Source of the DNA: Chloroflexota bacterium
Lineage (GTDB): Bacteria > Chloroflexota > Dehalococcoidia > Tepidiformales > Tepidiformaceae
Length of the DNA: 64,000 bases
Assembly: GCA_026702615.1 (NCBI GenBank)
Contig: JAPPBY010000033.1
Coordinates: 124,001 to 188,000 of the forward strand
Direction of reading: 5' to 3'
The notes under the pieces were generated by a model. It did not search any database. It worked only from the letters and a program-made list of their open reading frames with translations, and was not told where the DNA came from. Both the position numbers and the translations under genes were made by a program. Shown here one piece after another: positions 57,397 through 64,000 of the stretch. Each line of letters begins with the position of its first letter. Within the stretch, counting starts at the first letter, position 1.

Positions 57397-58377
57397 ATGC
57401 CGTACCAGCCGGAAGTTCGCAAGGACGACGCGGCCGCCTTCCTCTCCGACGCGCTCGGCAAGCCGGTGCAGGTGGTGGAGCTGAAGCGGCTCGCCTCGGG
57501 GCAGTCGCGGGAGACGCTGGTGGTGAAGACGGACCAGCCGGATGAGGCCGAGCTCGTCTTCCGCATCGAGCAGGGCGGGGTGCTGGGCACCTCCAGCGAG
57601 CCGGAGTTCAAGCTGCTGCAGGCGCTGCACGGCGGGCCCGTGCCGGTGCCGAAACCGCGCTGGCTGGTGGAGGACCCGCAGTGGTTCGGCTACCCCTTCA
57701 TGGTCACGGAACGGGTGGAGGGGGACGGCAGCTTCGGCTACCTGGCGGAGCCGGAGAAAGCGCAGACCATCCTGCGCACCTACATCAAGTCAATCGGAGA
57801 GATGCACCGCTACTCGTGCGAGGAGCTGGGGCTGCACGAACTCGGCATCCCGAAGGACACTCGCCAGAGCACACTCGAGCAGCTCGACCTGTGGACGGAT
57901 CGGTACGAGCGCTACCGCTACGTACGGGAGCCGCTGCTGGAAGAGGCGATCGCGTGGCTGCGCCGCAACATCCCGGAGCCGAAGCGCCCGGTGCGTCTGA
58001 ACCACGGCGACCTGAGCGCAGGGAACTTCATCCTGCACGAAGGGAAGATCATGGCCCACGTCGACTGGGAGTGGTCGAACCTGGGGGACCCGATGGAAGA
58101 CGTGGCCTTCTTCGCCTACATCAAGGGGCGGATGTTCGGGCCGCCGGAGCCGATCCTCGACCTGCTGCGAGAGGTGGAGGAGTTCGAGATCGGCGGTGAC
58201 GAGTTGCTCTACTGGGAAATCTTCAACTACTTCAAGGCAGCTTGCGCGAACATCGCGACGCTGAAGGTGTTCAACGAAGGGCGCAACTACGGCCTGAACA
58301 TGGTGGCGATCGGGACCGGCGGCTTCCTGGGGTTCACGCGACGCACGGCGGAAGCGCTGCGAACCGCTTCCGGGTAA
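57397..58377 (+). CDS. APH-family phosphotransferase (ACAD10-N-like)
   Basis: 326 residues. The catalytic loop NHGDLSAGNFILHEGKI has the complete HxDxxxxN motif, and the Mg site is VDWEWSNLGDPMEDVAFFAY. N-terminal ELKRLASGQSRETLVVKTDQ carries the ATP-loop region. This subfamily, seen in ACAD10/11, phosphorylates 4-hydroxyacyl-CoA. Unlike the paralogue at 28293, all kinase residues are present. Works probably with the helical protein encoded just before it. Confidence 0.85.
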   Translation: MPYQPEVRKDDAAAFLSDALGKPVQVVELKRLASGQSRETLVVKTDQPDEAELVFRIEQGGVLGTSSEPEFKLLQALHGGPVPVPKPRWLVEDPQWFGYPFMVTERVEGDGSFGYLAEPEKAQTILRTYIKSIGEMHRYSCEELGLHELGIPKDTRQSTLEQLDLWTDRYERYRYVREPLLEEAIAWLRRNIPEPKRPVRLNHGDLSAGNFILHEGKIMAHVDWEWSNLGDPMEDVAFFAYIKGRMFGPPEPILDLLREVEEFEIGGDELLYWEIFNYFKAACANIATLKVFNEGRNYGLNMVAIGTGGFLGFTRRTAEALRTASG

Positions 58378-58472
58378 GCAATCCGACACGACTCGGTAAA
58401 GGGAACTGGCCGGAACTTGACCGGACGCGTAGACTCGGGCGGCCATATACCCATGGAACGGAAAGGGGACTC

Positions 58473-59567
58473 ATGAAGAAACTACGCTTTGGCCTCCTCG
58501 CTGCCGCGGTGGTAGCGATAGTGGCACTGGTCGCGGTCGCATGCGGCGACGACGACGGAGACGGCGGCGGCGAAGGCCGCGGCAACACGGTCCAGACGAT
58601 CAAGGACCGCGGGGAGCTCAAGTGCGGCGTCAAGCAGACGCAGCCGCTCTTCGGGTTCCGCGAGGCGGACGGCACGGTCGTCGGCTTCGACATCGAGTTC
58701 TGCAAGGCGCTTGCGGCCGCGGTTTTGAAGGACCACACGAAGGTCGAGTACATCGACGCTTCGGACGCGTCCACGCGCTTCGAGCTGCTGAACGAAGAAG
58801 AGATCGACGTGCTCATCCGCACGACGACGATCACGGCCTCGCGTGACCGTGAGCTTGGGGTGGACTTCGCCCAGACGACGTTCTACACCGGCCAGGGCTT
58901 CGCGGTTCGCACCGACTCCGGGATCGACTCGACCTCGGACATGGGTGAGGCGATCATCTGCGTGCAGACCGGTACGACCACCGAGCAGAACGTGGCCGAC
59001 CACTTCACGGACATCGGACTTGAGTACGACCCGCAGGGCGGCCTGAGCCAGGACGTCGCGGACGCGTTCTTCGCCGGACGCTGTGACGTGCTGACGGCGG
59101 ACGCTTCGGACCTCGCCTCGCGCATCGCCGTTCGCGACGACGCAGCCGACTACAAGATCCTTCCGCAGATCATCTCGAAGGAGCCGCTCGCTCCCGGCGT
59201 GCGGGACTACGACAGCGAGTGGAAGGACGTCGTGAACTGGGTCGTCCACGGCCTGATCAGGGCCGAGGAGATCGGCATCACGAAGGCGAACGTGGGCCAG
59301 ATGGCGGCGAACCCGCCGAACACTGAGGTCGCGCGCCTGCTCGGCGTCCCGTTCCAGGGCGGCGAGGTAGCGGCCCTCGGCTTCGACAGTGTTGACCCGC
59401 AGTTCATCCAGCGGGCCATCGCGGCCGTCGGCAACTACGGCGAGATCTACGACCGCACCATCGGGGACAACATCCCGCGCGCGTGCACGTTGAACGACCT
59501 CGTCCTCAACAACTCCGGCTGCCCCGACGGGCAGGGCGGCATCCAGTACGCATTGCCGTACCGCTAG
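58473..59567 (+). CDS. aapJ: Amino-acid ABC transporter substrate-binding lipoprotein
   Basis: 364 residues from the ATG at 58473 with AAGGGGAC upstream. Lipobox with C24 (LVAVAC), then an Asp/Gly-rich linker. TIKDRGELKCGVKQTQPLFG, GFREADGTVVGFDIEFCKAL and LLNEEEIDVLIRTTTITASR are the AapJ/BztA family pattern. PNTEVARLLGVPFQGGEVAA and IGDNIPRACTLNDL fit the long C-terminus of this group. It should capture general L-amino acids outside the membrane for the permease pair downstream. A strong terminator follows its gene. Confidence 0.92.
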   Translation: MKKLRFGLLAAAVVAIVALVAVACGDDDGDGGGEGRGNTVQTIKDRGELKCGVKQTQPLFGFREADGTVVGFDIEFCKALAAAVLKDHTKVEYIDASDASTRFELLNEEEIDVLIRTTTITASRDRELGVDFAQTTFYTGQGFAVRTDSGIDSTSDMGEAIICVQTGTTTEQNVADHFTDIGLEYDPQGGLSQDVADAFFAGRCDVLTADASDLASRIAVRDDAADYKILPQIISKEPLAPGVRDYDSEWKDVVNWVVHGLIRAEEIGITKANVGQMAANPPNTEVARLLGVPFQGGEVAALGFDSVDPQFIQRAIAAVGNYGEIYDRTIGDNIPRACTLNDLVLNNSGCPDGQGGIQYALPYR

Positions 59568-59614
59568 GCCACACCGCTGAGAGCCCTTCGGGGTTCGCAG
59601 GGGCAACTACACCG

Positions 59615-59642
59615 AAGGGGGCGCCCAGTGGGCGCCCCCTTT
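59615..59642 (+). terminator. Strong hairpin terminator between aapJ and the permease genes
   Basis: AAGGGGGCGCCC (59615-59626) and GGGCGCCCCCTT (59630-59641) pair perfectly over 12 bases around the loop AGT, followed by TTTGTGT. Its place inside the operon fits partial termination, giving more binding protein than membrane subunits. Confidence 0.82.
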
Positions 59643-59740
59643 GTGTCTCCTCCCGGTCCCCATAATCTTGCCCCACATTTGCCTCCGATCCGGTTATTCT
59701 TGCGCCTGCGTTCTGTGACGCGCCGGGGGAAGGGGTTGCA

Positions 59741-59830
59741 ATGACCCAGGGGGCGCCAGGTATCCACGCGGCCGTGCCCGCAACACGGGCGCACGGCGGC
59801 CTGCAGCCAGGTGAAGGCCCATGGCAGTAG
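59741..59830 (+). CDS. Possible 29-residue leader peptide overlapping the aapQ start
   Basis: ATG with GGGGAAGGGG upstream. The frame MTQGAPGIHAAVPATR... ends at TAG (59828-59830), overlapping the permease start at 59821 by 10 bases in another frame. Good ribosome-binding site and overlap suggest coupled translation or attenuation. No homology can be judged; this could be chance. Confidence 0.3.
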   Translation: MTQGAPGIHAAVPATRAHGGLQPGEGPWQ

Positions 59831-61023
59831 CGGCGGGCGGCGCGCCACCACCATCGTCGGAGGTCCCGCTCCTCTACCGGCGTGGCGTTCGCCGGCTGCT
59901 AACGCAGGGCATCTACGTGGCCCTCACGGCCGTGGTGATCGGCTACGTCTACACGTCGCTCGACCTGCGTGAGTTTGGCTTCGGATTCCTGAGCGAACCG
60001 GCGGCGTTCAAGGTCGGCAACCAGTGGCTGACTGACGTCGACGGCGTCACGAACTCGCGCATCACCATGTACCTGGTCGGCGTGTGGTCGTCGTTGCGGG
60101 CGGTGCTCGTGGCGATCGCGCTGTCGACAGTGATTGGCGTGCTCATCGGTGTCGCCCGGCTGTCCTCGAACTGGCTCGTGGCGCAAATGGCGATGCTGTA
60201 CGTGGAGATCTTCCGGAACACGCCCCTGCTGGTGCAGGTGGTGCTGGTCTACACGATCCTGCTCATCGGGGCCCCGCTCATCGAGAACGTCGTCAACGTG
60301 GGCGACTTCTTCTTCATCTCGAATCGCGGGATGGCAATGCCCTGGCCGGTGCCGGATTCGGGGTTCTGGGGCACCCCGGACTGGTTCGTGGGGGTGTGGG
60401 TGGCGGCCCTGCTGGCGATCGGGTTCGTGGCTCAGCGGGTGCGAGCCGACCGGCAGGGCCGAGAGCGGGAGACCGGCCAGCCGCACTACCCCAACCGCTG
60501 GGCACTGGGCGTGTTCGCGGTGGGCGCGGTGATCTCGTTCTTCGCGCTGGGGGCGCCGGTGAGCATTGACGAGCCGGTCATCGTCGGCACGCACTACATC
60601 GAGGGCATGGTGATGGAGCCCGAGTTCACCGCGCTGGTGGCGGGGCTCACGCTCTATACGAGCGCCTTCATCGCCGAGATCGTGCGGGGCGGCATCCAGG
60701 CGCTTCCCAGAGGGCAGACCGAGGCGGCCAATGCCGTCGGGCTCTCCGGCTACCAGCGACTGACACTCGTGATTCTTCCGCAGGCGCTACGGCAGATCAT
60801 CCCGTCGGTCACGAACCAGTACCTGAACATCAACAAGAACTCCTCGCTGGCATACGCGGTGCTGTACGACGACCTCTTCCGGGTCGCGAACATCGTGCAG
60901 AACAAGGCGGGGCACGCGCTCGAGATGTTCTTCGTCATCATCGTCACCTACATGCTGATCTCGTTCGCGATCTCGGTGGTGATGAACTTCTTCAACGCGC
61001 GCGTTACGGCGCAGAGGATCTAG
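59821..61023 (+). CDS. aapQ: General amino-acid ABC transporter permease
   Basis: 400 residues. About eight hydrophobic segments. The extra middle region between helices (GDFFFISNRGMAMPWPVPDS) is typical of AapQ/BztB. The coupling motif is in ALPRGQTEAANAVGLSGYQR (EAA loop), after YTSAFIAEIVRGGIQ. YVYTSLDLREFGFGFLSEPA fits the periplasmic start. It forms the channel with the next gene product and takes amino acids from the binding protein encoded at 58473. Confidence 0.9.
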   Translation: MAVAAGGAPPPSSEVPLLYRRGVRRLLTQGIYVALTAVVIGYVYTSLDLREFGFGFLSEPAAFKVGNQWLTDVDGVTNSRITMYLVGVWSSLRAVLVAIALSTVIGVLIGVARLSSNWLVAQMAMLYVEIFRNTPLLVQVVLVYTILLIGAPLIENVVNVGDFFFISNRGMAMPWPVPDSGFWGTPDWFVGVWVAALLAIGFVAQRVRADRQGRERETGQPHYPNRWALGVFAVGAVISFFALGAPVSIDEPVIVGTHYIEGMVMEPEFTALVAGLTLYTSAFIAEIVRGGIQALPRGQTEAANAVGLSGYQRLTLVILPQALRQIIPSVTNQYLNINKNSSLAYAVLYDDLFRVANIVQNKAGHALEMFFVIIVTYMLISFAISVVMNFFNARVTAQRI

Positions 61024-61036
61024 GGAGGGTGCGCTG

Positions 61037-62272
61037 ATGGTCGACATGCCGGCACAGAACCCGCAGCGCATCGTGCTGCCACCCCACCGCGAGCGGGCGC
61101 GGCGTCCACGGATCGTGCGCCTGCGCGAGTGGGCGCGCCGCAACCTCTTCAACTCACGGGCGGGCACGTTCCTGACGATCATCACGGCCGCGATCCTGGC
61201 GCTGATCATCTACGGCGTCGTCTACTTCGTGTTCGTCGATGCGAACTGGCGGGTGATCACGGAGAACCGCTGGCTGCTGTTCGCGGGCGGCTACCCGATG
61301 GACCAGGAGTGGCGGCTCTGGTTCAGCGTCATGTTCGTGTTCCTGCTGATCGGGCTGACCTACGGCACGTGGGCAAGCCTGGGGCGGCGGGACCACCTCT
61401 TCATCGTCCTGGCCTCGGGCTTCGCGATCCTCCTGCTGGCACACGGGGGCGCGGCCATCTGGTCGACCATCTGGTACCTGATCGCGGTGGGACTGCTGTA
61501 CGCCGGCTACGCGATCACGATCCGGATGCCGCGCGAAGCGGGTCCTGGGCGGACGCTGCAGCAGCGCAGCGTAGCCGGCCTCCTGATCGCGGCGTTGCCG
61601 ATCGTGCTGATCGTGCTGCTGGCCTTCGGCGGGGCGCGCCCGCGCGAGCTCGAAGGGTTCGTGCTGAACCTGGTGCTGGCGCCGGTGGGCATCGTGGGAG
61701 GCCTCATCATCGCCATCCCGCTGGCGCTCGGGCGGGCGTCGCGGATGCGGGCCATCTCGTGGACGTGCACCACCTACATCGAGGTGGTGCGAGGGGCGCC
61801 GCTGCTGGGCTGGCTCTTCGTGGCGCTGTTCATCCTCGACGACGTGATCGGTGGCGAGCTGATCGTGCGGGCGATGGTGGTGCTGGCGGTGTTCACCGCG
61901 GCGTACATGGCCGAGTACATCCGCGGCGCGCTGCAGGCGCTCCCACACGGCCAGTCAGAGGCGGCGCACGCCGTGGGTCTGAATCAGTTCCAGTCGATGC
62001 AACTGATCGTCATGCCGCAGGCATTACGTATCTCCATCCCGCCGATGGTGGGTCAGGCGATCTCCATCTGGAAGGACACAACGCTGGTGACGGTGATCCT
62101 GCCCCTGCGGGAGCTGAAGGGGAACGCCGACTCGGCGATCGCGCAGTTCGAGTTCACACCCGACCGGATCGAGGCGTACGTGTTCGTAGCCGTGGTCTTC
62201 TGGGTCGTGGCGTTCATCATGTCGCGCATTTCGCAGCGCGTTGAAGGCTCGCTGGGCATCGGCGAGCGCTAG
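61037..62272 (+). CDS. aapM: General amino-acid ABC transporter permease
   Basis: 411 residues from the ATG at 61037 with GGGAGGG upstream, 13 bases after aapQ. Multiple hydrophobic segments; EAA loop ALPHGQSEAAHAVGLNQFQS. VYFVFVDANWRVITENRWLL near the N-terminus matches AapM/BztC. TTYIEVVRGAPLLGWLFVAL and AYMAEYIRGALQ are typical for polar amino-acid permeases. Partner of AapQ. Confidence 0.9.
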   Translation: MVDMPAQNPQRIVLPPHRERARRPRIVRLREWARRNLFNSRAGTFLTIITAAILALIIYGVVYFVFVDANWRVITENRWLLFAGGYPMDQEWRLWFSVMFVFLLIGLTYGTWASLGRRDHLFIVLASGFAILLLAHGGAAIWSTIWYLIAVGLLYAGYAITIRMPREAGPGRTLQQRSVAGLLIAALPIVLIVLLAFGGARPRELEGFVLNLVLAPVGIVGGLIIAIPLALGRASRMRAISWTCTTYIEVVRGAPLLGWLFVALFILDDVIGGELIVRAMVVLAVFTAAYMAEYIRGALQALPHGQSEAAHAVGLNQFQSMQLIVMPQALRISIPPMVGQAISIWKDTTLVTVILPLRELKGNADSAIAQFEFTPDRIEAYVFVAVVFWVVAFIMSRISQRVEGSLGIGER

Positions 62273-62291
62273 CATCTGAGGGGAGAGCCCG

Positions 62292-63068
62292 ATGACGACC
62301 GAAACCGAAGCCACGCCCACCAGGGACCTCGAGTCCATGGAAGACATCATCATCGCCGAGAACGTCGACAAGTGGTTCGGCGACTTCCAGGCGCTGGACA
62401 ACATCTCGATGCGGATCAAGGAGCACGAGATCGTCGTGGTGCTGGGGCCATCGGGCTCGGGGAAGTCGACCTTCATCCGCTGCCTCAACCGCCTCGAGGA
62501 GCACGATGCCGGCCGCATCGTGATCGACGGCATCGAGATGAACGACGACGTCCGCAACCTGAACGCCATCCGCTCCGAGGTAGGGATGGTGTTCCAGCAG
62601 TTCAACCTGTTCCCCCACCTCTCGGTGATGAACAACATCACCCTGGGGCCGCGCAAGGTGCGGCGCATGCCGAAGCTGGACGCGGACGCGCTGGCGATGC
62701 AGCTGCTGGAACGGGTCGGGATCCCCGAGCAGGCGGAGAAGTATCCGGCTCAACTCTCGGGTGGCCAGCAGCAGCGCGTCGCGATCGCGCGGGCGCTGGC
62801 GATGCAGCCGAAGATCATGCTCTTCGACGAGCCGACCTCGGCGCTGGACCCGGAGATGATCAAGGAAGTGCTGGACGTGATGCAGGAGCTGGCGCGCTCA
62901 GGCATGACGATGATCGTGGTCACCCACGAGATGGGCTTCGCGCGCGAGGTGGCGGACCGCCTCATCTTCTTCGACGAGGGCTCGCTCGTGGAGGAAGGCA
63001 CACCCCAGCACTTCTTCGAGAACCCACAAGAGGACCGCACCAAACTCTTCCTCTCCCAAATCCTTTAA
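62292..63068 (+). CDS. aapP: General amino-acid ABC transporter ATPase
   Basis: 258 residues. Walker [22 protein letters not shown]-loop [17 protein letters not shown], signature [17 protein letters not shown], Walker [16 protein letters not shown] and the switch His in [16 protein letters not shown] near-perfect GlnQ/AapP family member. It drives the AapQM channel. Start 19 bases after aapM; a second Met at about residue 20 ([14 protein letters not shown]) is an alternative. Confidence 0.94.
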   Translation: MTTETEATPTRDLESMEDIIIAENVDKWFGDFQALDNISMRIKEHEIVVVLGPSGSGKSTFIRCLNRLEEHDAGRIVIDGIEMNDDVRNLNAIRSEVGMVFQQFNLFPHLSVMNNITLGPRKVRRMPKLDADALAMQLLERVGIPEQAEKYPAQLSGGQQQRVAIARALAMQPKIMLFDEPTSALDPEMIKEVLDVMQELARSGMTMIVVTHEMGFAREVADRLIFFDEGSLVEEGTPQHFFENPQEDRTKLFLSQIL

Positions 63069-63169
63069 TTCTCTGGGTCGGAGCACGTTCTAGCCTTCCC
63101 TCTGATCTCCGCCGCGAGGGGTGGAGGTGTTGCAGGGCGTCTCTTGCGAGGGACGTAGCCGCGCCGGGC

Positions 63170-63197
63170 GGCAGGCGGCAGGCGGGAGGCGGGAGGC
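63170..63197. repeat. Four tandem GGSAGGC heptamers upstream of the P450 gene
   Basis: GGCAGGC twice then GGGAGGC twice, at 63170, 63177, 63184 and 63191. TACGAT (63233-63238), a possible -10 box of the P450 gene, follows. No gene lies between 63069 and 63271; nothing else stands out there. Confidence 0.5.
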
Positions 63198-63271
63198 GGA
63201 TGCGGCTGCGGGGCAAAGTCCGTACGATTCGGCGACCACGCCCGCCCGCAGGGCGACTGGAGTGAACCGCC

Positions 63272-64000
63272 ATGTCCGTTGCCGACTTCAACCTGATCGC
63301 GCCTGAGACGCTCGAGTGCCCGTACCCGTTTTATGAGGCGCTCCACGAGGAGGCGCCCGTGCACTTCGTGCCAGAACTGGGGATGGCCGTGGTGAGCACG
63401 TACGAGCTGCTGTCCGAGGTCGTGCACGACCCGATCACGTACTCCTCGTCCATCCCGACGGGGCCGGCCGACCTGGTCATGCAGCAGGACCAAGACGTGG
63501 ACGACGAGCTGAAGATGCTGCGCGAGACCACGAATCGGGCAAGCGCGCCCACGCTCCTGGCGGCCGACCCGCCCTATCACATGCGGTACCGCTCGCTCGT
63601 GAACAAGGCCCTCTCGGCTCGGCGCGTGGCCAGCATGGAGGGCTACGTACGCGAGATCGTGACCGGGTTGATCGACGAGTTCATCGACGACGGCAAGGTG
63701 GATTTCACGAAGCAGTTCGCCGATGAGGTGCCGATGGCGGTGATCGCCGACCAGATCGGGGTGCCGCGGAAGGACCTGAAGGACTACAAGGCGCGCGCGG
63801 ACGCGGCCATCGGGGGCATCGAGCGACAGATTCCCCCGGAGGAGGAACGCTCCATCCTGAAGGCGGGGCTGGAGCTGCAGGAGTACTTCCTGATGCGGGC
63901 CCAGGAGGCTCGGGACAACCCCAAGGACAACATCATCACGACCCTGGCGACAGTCGAGATGGACCACCCCGACGACGGGAAGCGCCCGCTGAACGACGCC
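63272..64000 (+). CDS. Cytochrome P450, 3' end outside window
   Basis: 243 residues visible of about 400. ATG at 63272. PYPFYEALHEEAPVHFVPEL and LAADPPYHMRYRSLVNKALS are the B/C-helix signatures of bacterial class I P450s; the His and Arg contact the heme propionates. FADEVPMAVIADQIGVPRKD fits helix F entry. The I-helix, ExxR and heme-Cys motif lie beyond the end. It should hydroxylate a hydrophobic substrate using a ferredoxin, in line with the catabolic genes elsewhere in the window. Confidence 0.9.
   Translation, partial: MSVADFNLIAPETLECPYPFYEALHEEAPVHFVPELGMAVVSTYELLSEVVHDPITYSSSIPTGPADLVMQQDQDVDDELKMLRETTNRASAPTLLAADPPYHMRYRSLVNKALSARRVASMEGYVREIVTGLIDEFIDDGKVDFTKQFADEVPMAVIADQIGVPRKDLKDYKARADAAIGGIERQIPPEEERSILKAGLELQEYFLMRAQEARDNPKDNIITTLATVEMDHPDDGKRPLNDA

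Noticed and set aside
58334-58834. Antisense frames across the aapJ gene
   Set aside because: They overlap a clear substrate-binding protein gene with lipobox, ribosome-binding site and operon context.

Overview
The window is about 68 percent G+C and reads as a chromosomal segment of a Chloroflexota bacterium, most likely of the Dehalococcoidia/SAR202-like branch. That placement is inference. It rests on the high G+C, a CofD gene (coenzyme F420), several class III CoA-transferase, SDR, amidohydrolase and ring-hydroxylating-oxygenase paralogues, Thr/Pro-rich lipoproteins and an aap-type amino-acid ABC operon. There is no rRNA, phage or IS element; one tRNA (Arg, anticodon UCG) is present. No stretch over 300 bases lacks a gene. 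The two ends cut a metal-binding lipoprotein (left) and a cytochrome P450 (right).

Layout. 1-2.5 kb: a histidine-rich metal lipoprotein and an FtsX-type ABC exporter. 2.7-7.3 kb: a PAS-LuxR regulator, a small protein, a molybdopterin oxidoreductase, a nitroreductase and an unknown protein. 7.3-11.6 kb: a leftward oxygenase-like/MDR pair and a rightward Dabb-PdxA pair. 11.6-17.2 kb: a cyclase-family protein, a secreted HEXXH protein, NhaA with a structured 5' leader, and a BtuF-like protein. 17.3-28.3 kb: a catabolic block with a thiolase-like/DUF35 pair, amidohydrolase, M20 peptidase, two SDRs and a tandem CoA-transferase, interrupted by heptamer-repeat hairpins at gene 3' ends. 28.3-41.6 kb: mostly single housekeeping genes (CoaE, PncB, FabF, a CoA-binding protein, a phosphohistidine-domain protein), a CapA fusion and a HicAB-like module. 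41.7-52.7 kb: PurA, a peptidase lipoprotein, CofD, a HigBA-like module, tRNA-Arg, RibD, an orphan NuoB, a LuxR/pseudo-peptidase fusion and PurF. 52.8-58.4 kb: a second oxygenase-like paralogue, an ArsC-like protein, a MaoC-like protein, HU and an APH-like kinase. 58.5-63.1 kb: an aapJ-Q-M-P operon with a strong internal terminator.

The most interesting theme is enzyme families whose cofactor or catalytic residues are missing while the fold is kept. Two oxygenase alpha-subunit homologues 43 kb apart have lost Rieske [2Fe-2S] ligands but keep the mononuclear-iron histidines. One sits beside an MDR without zinc ligands. Others are an SCP2-type thiolase without its cysteine paired with a DUF35 protein without zinc-ribbon cysteines, a tandem CoA-transferase with only one catalytic Asp, an RdgB-like protein without its Asp motif, and a DNA-binding membrane protein whose sensor is a peptidase domain with its HEXXH destroyed. 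Promoters show a recurring TANNNT -10 box, and at least five genes appear leaderless. All functional calls come from reading the sequence; no database search was run.
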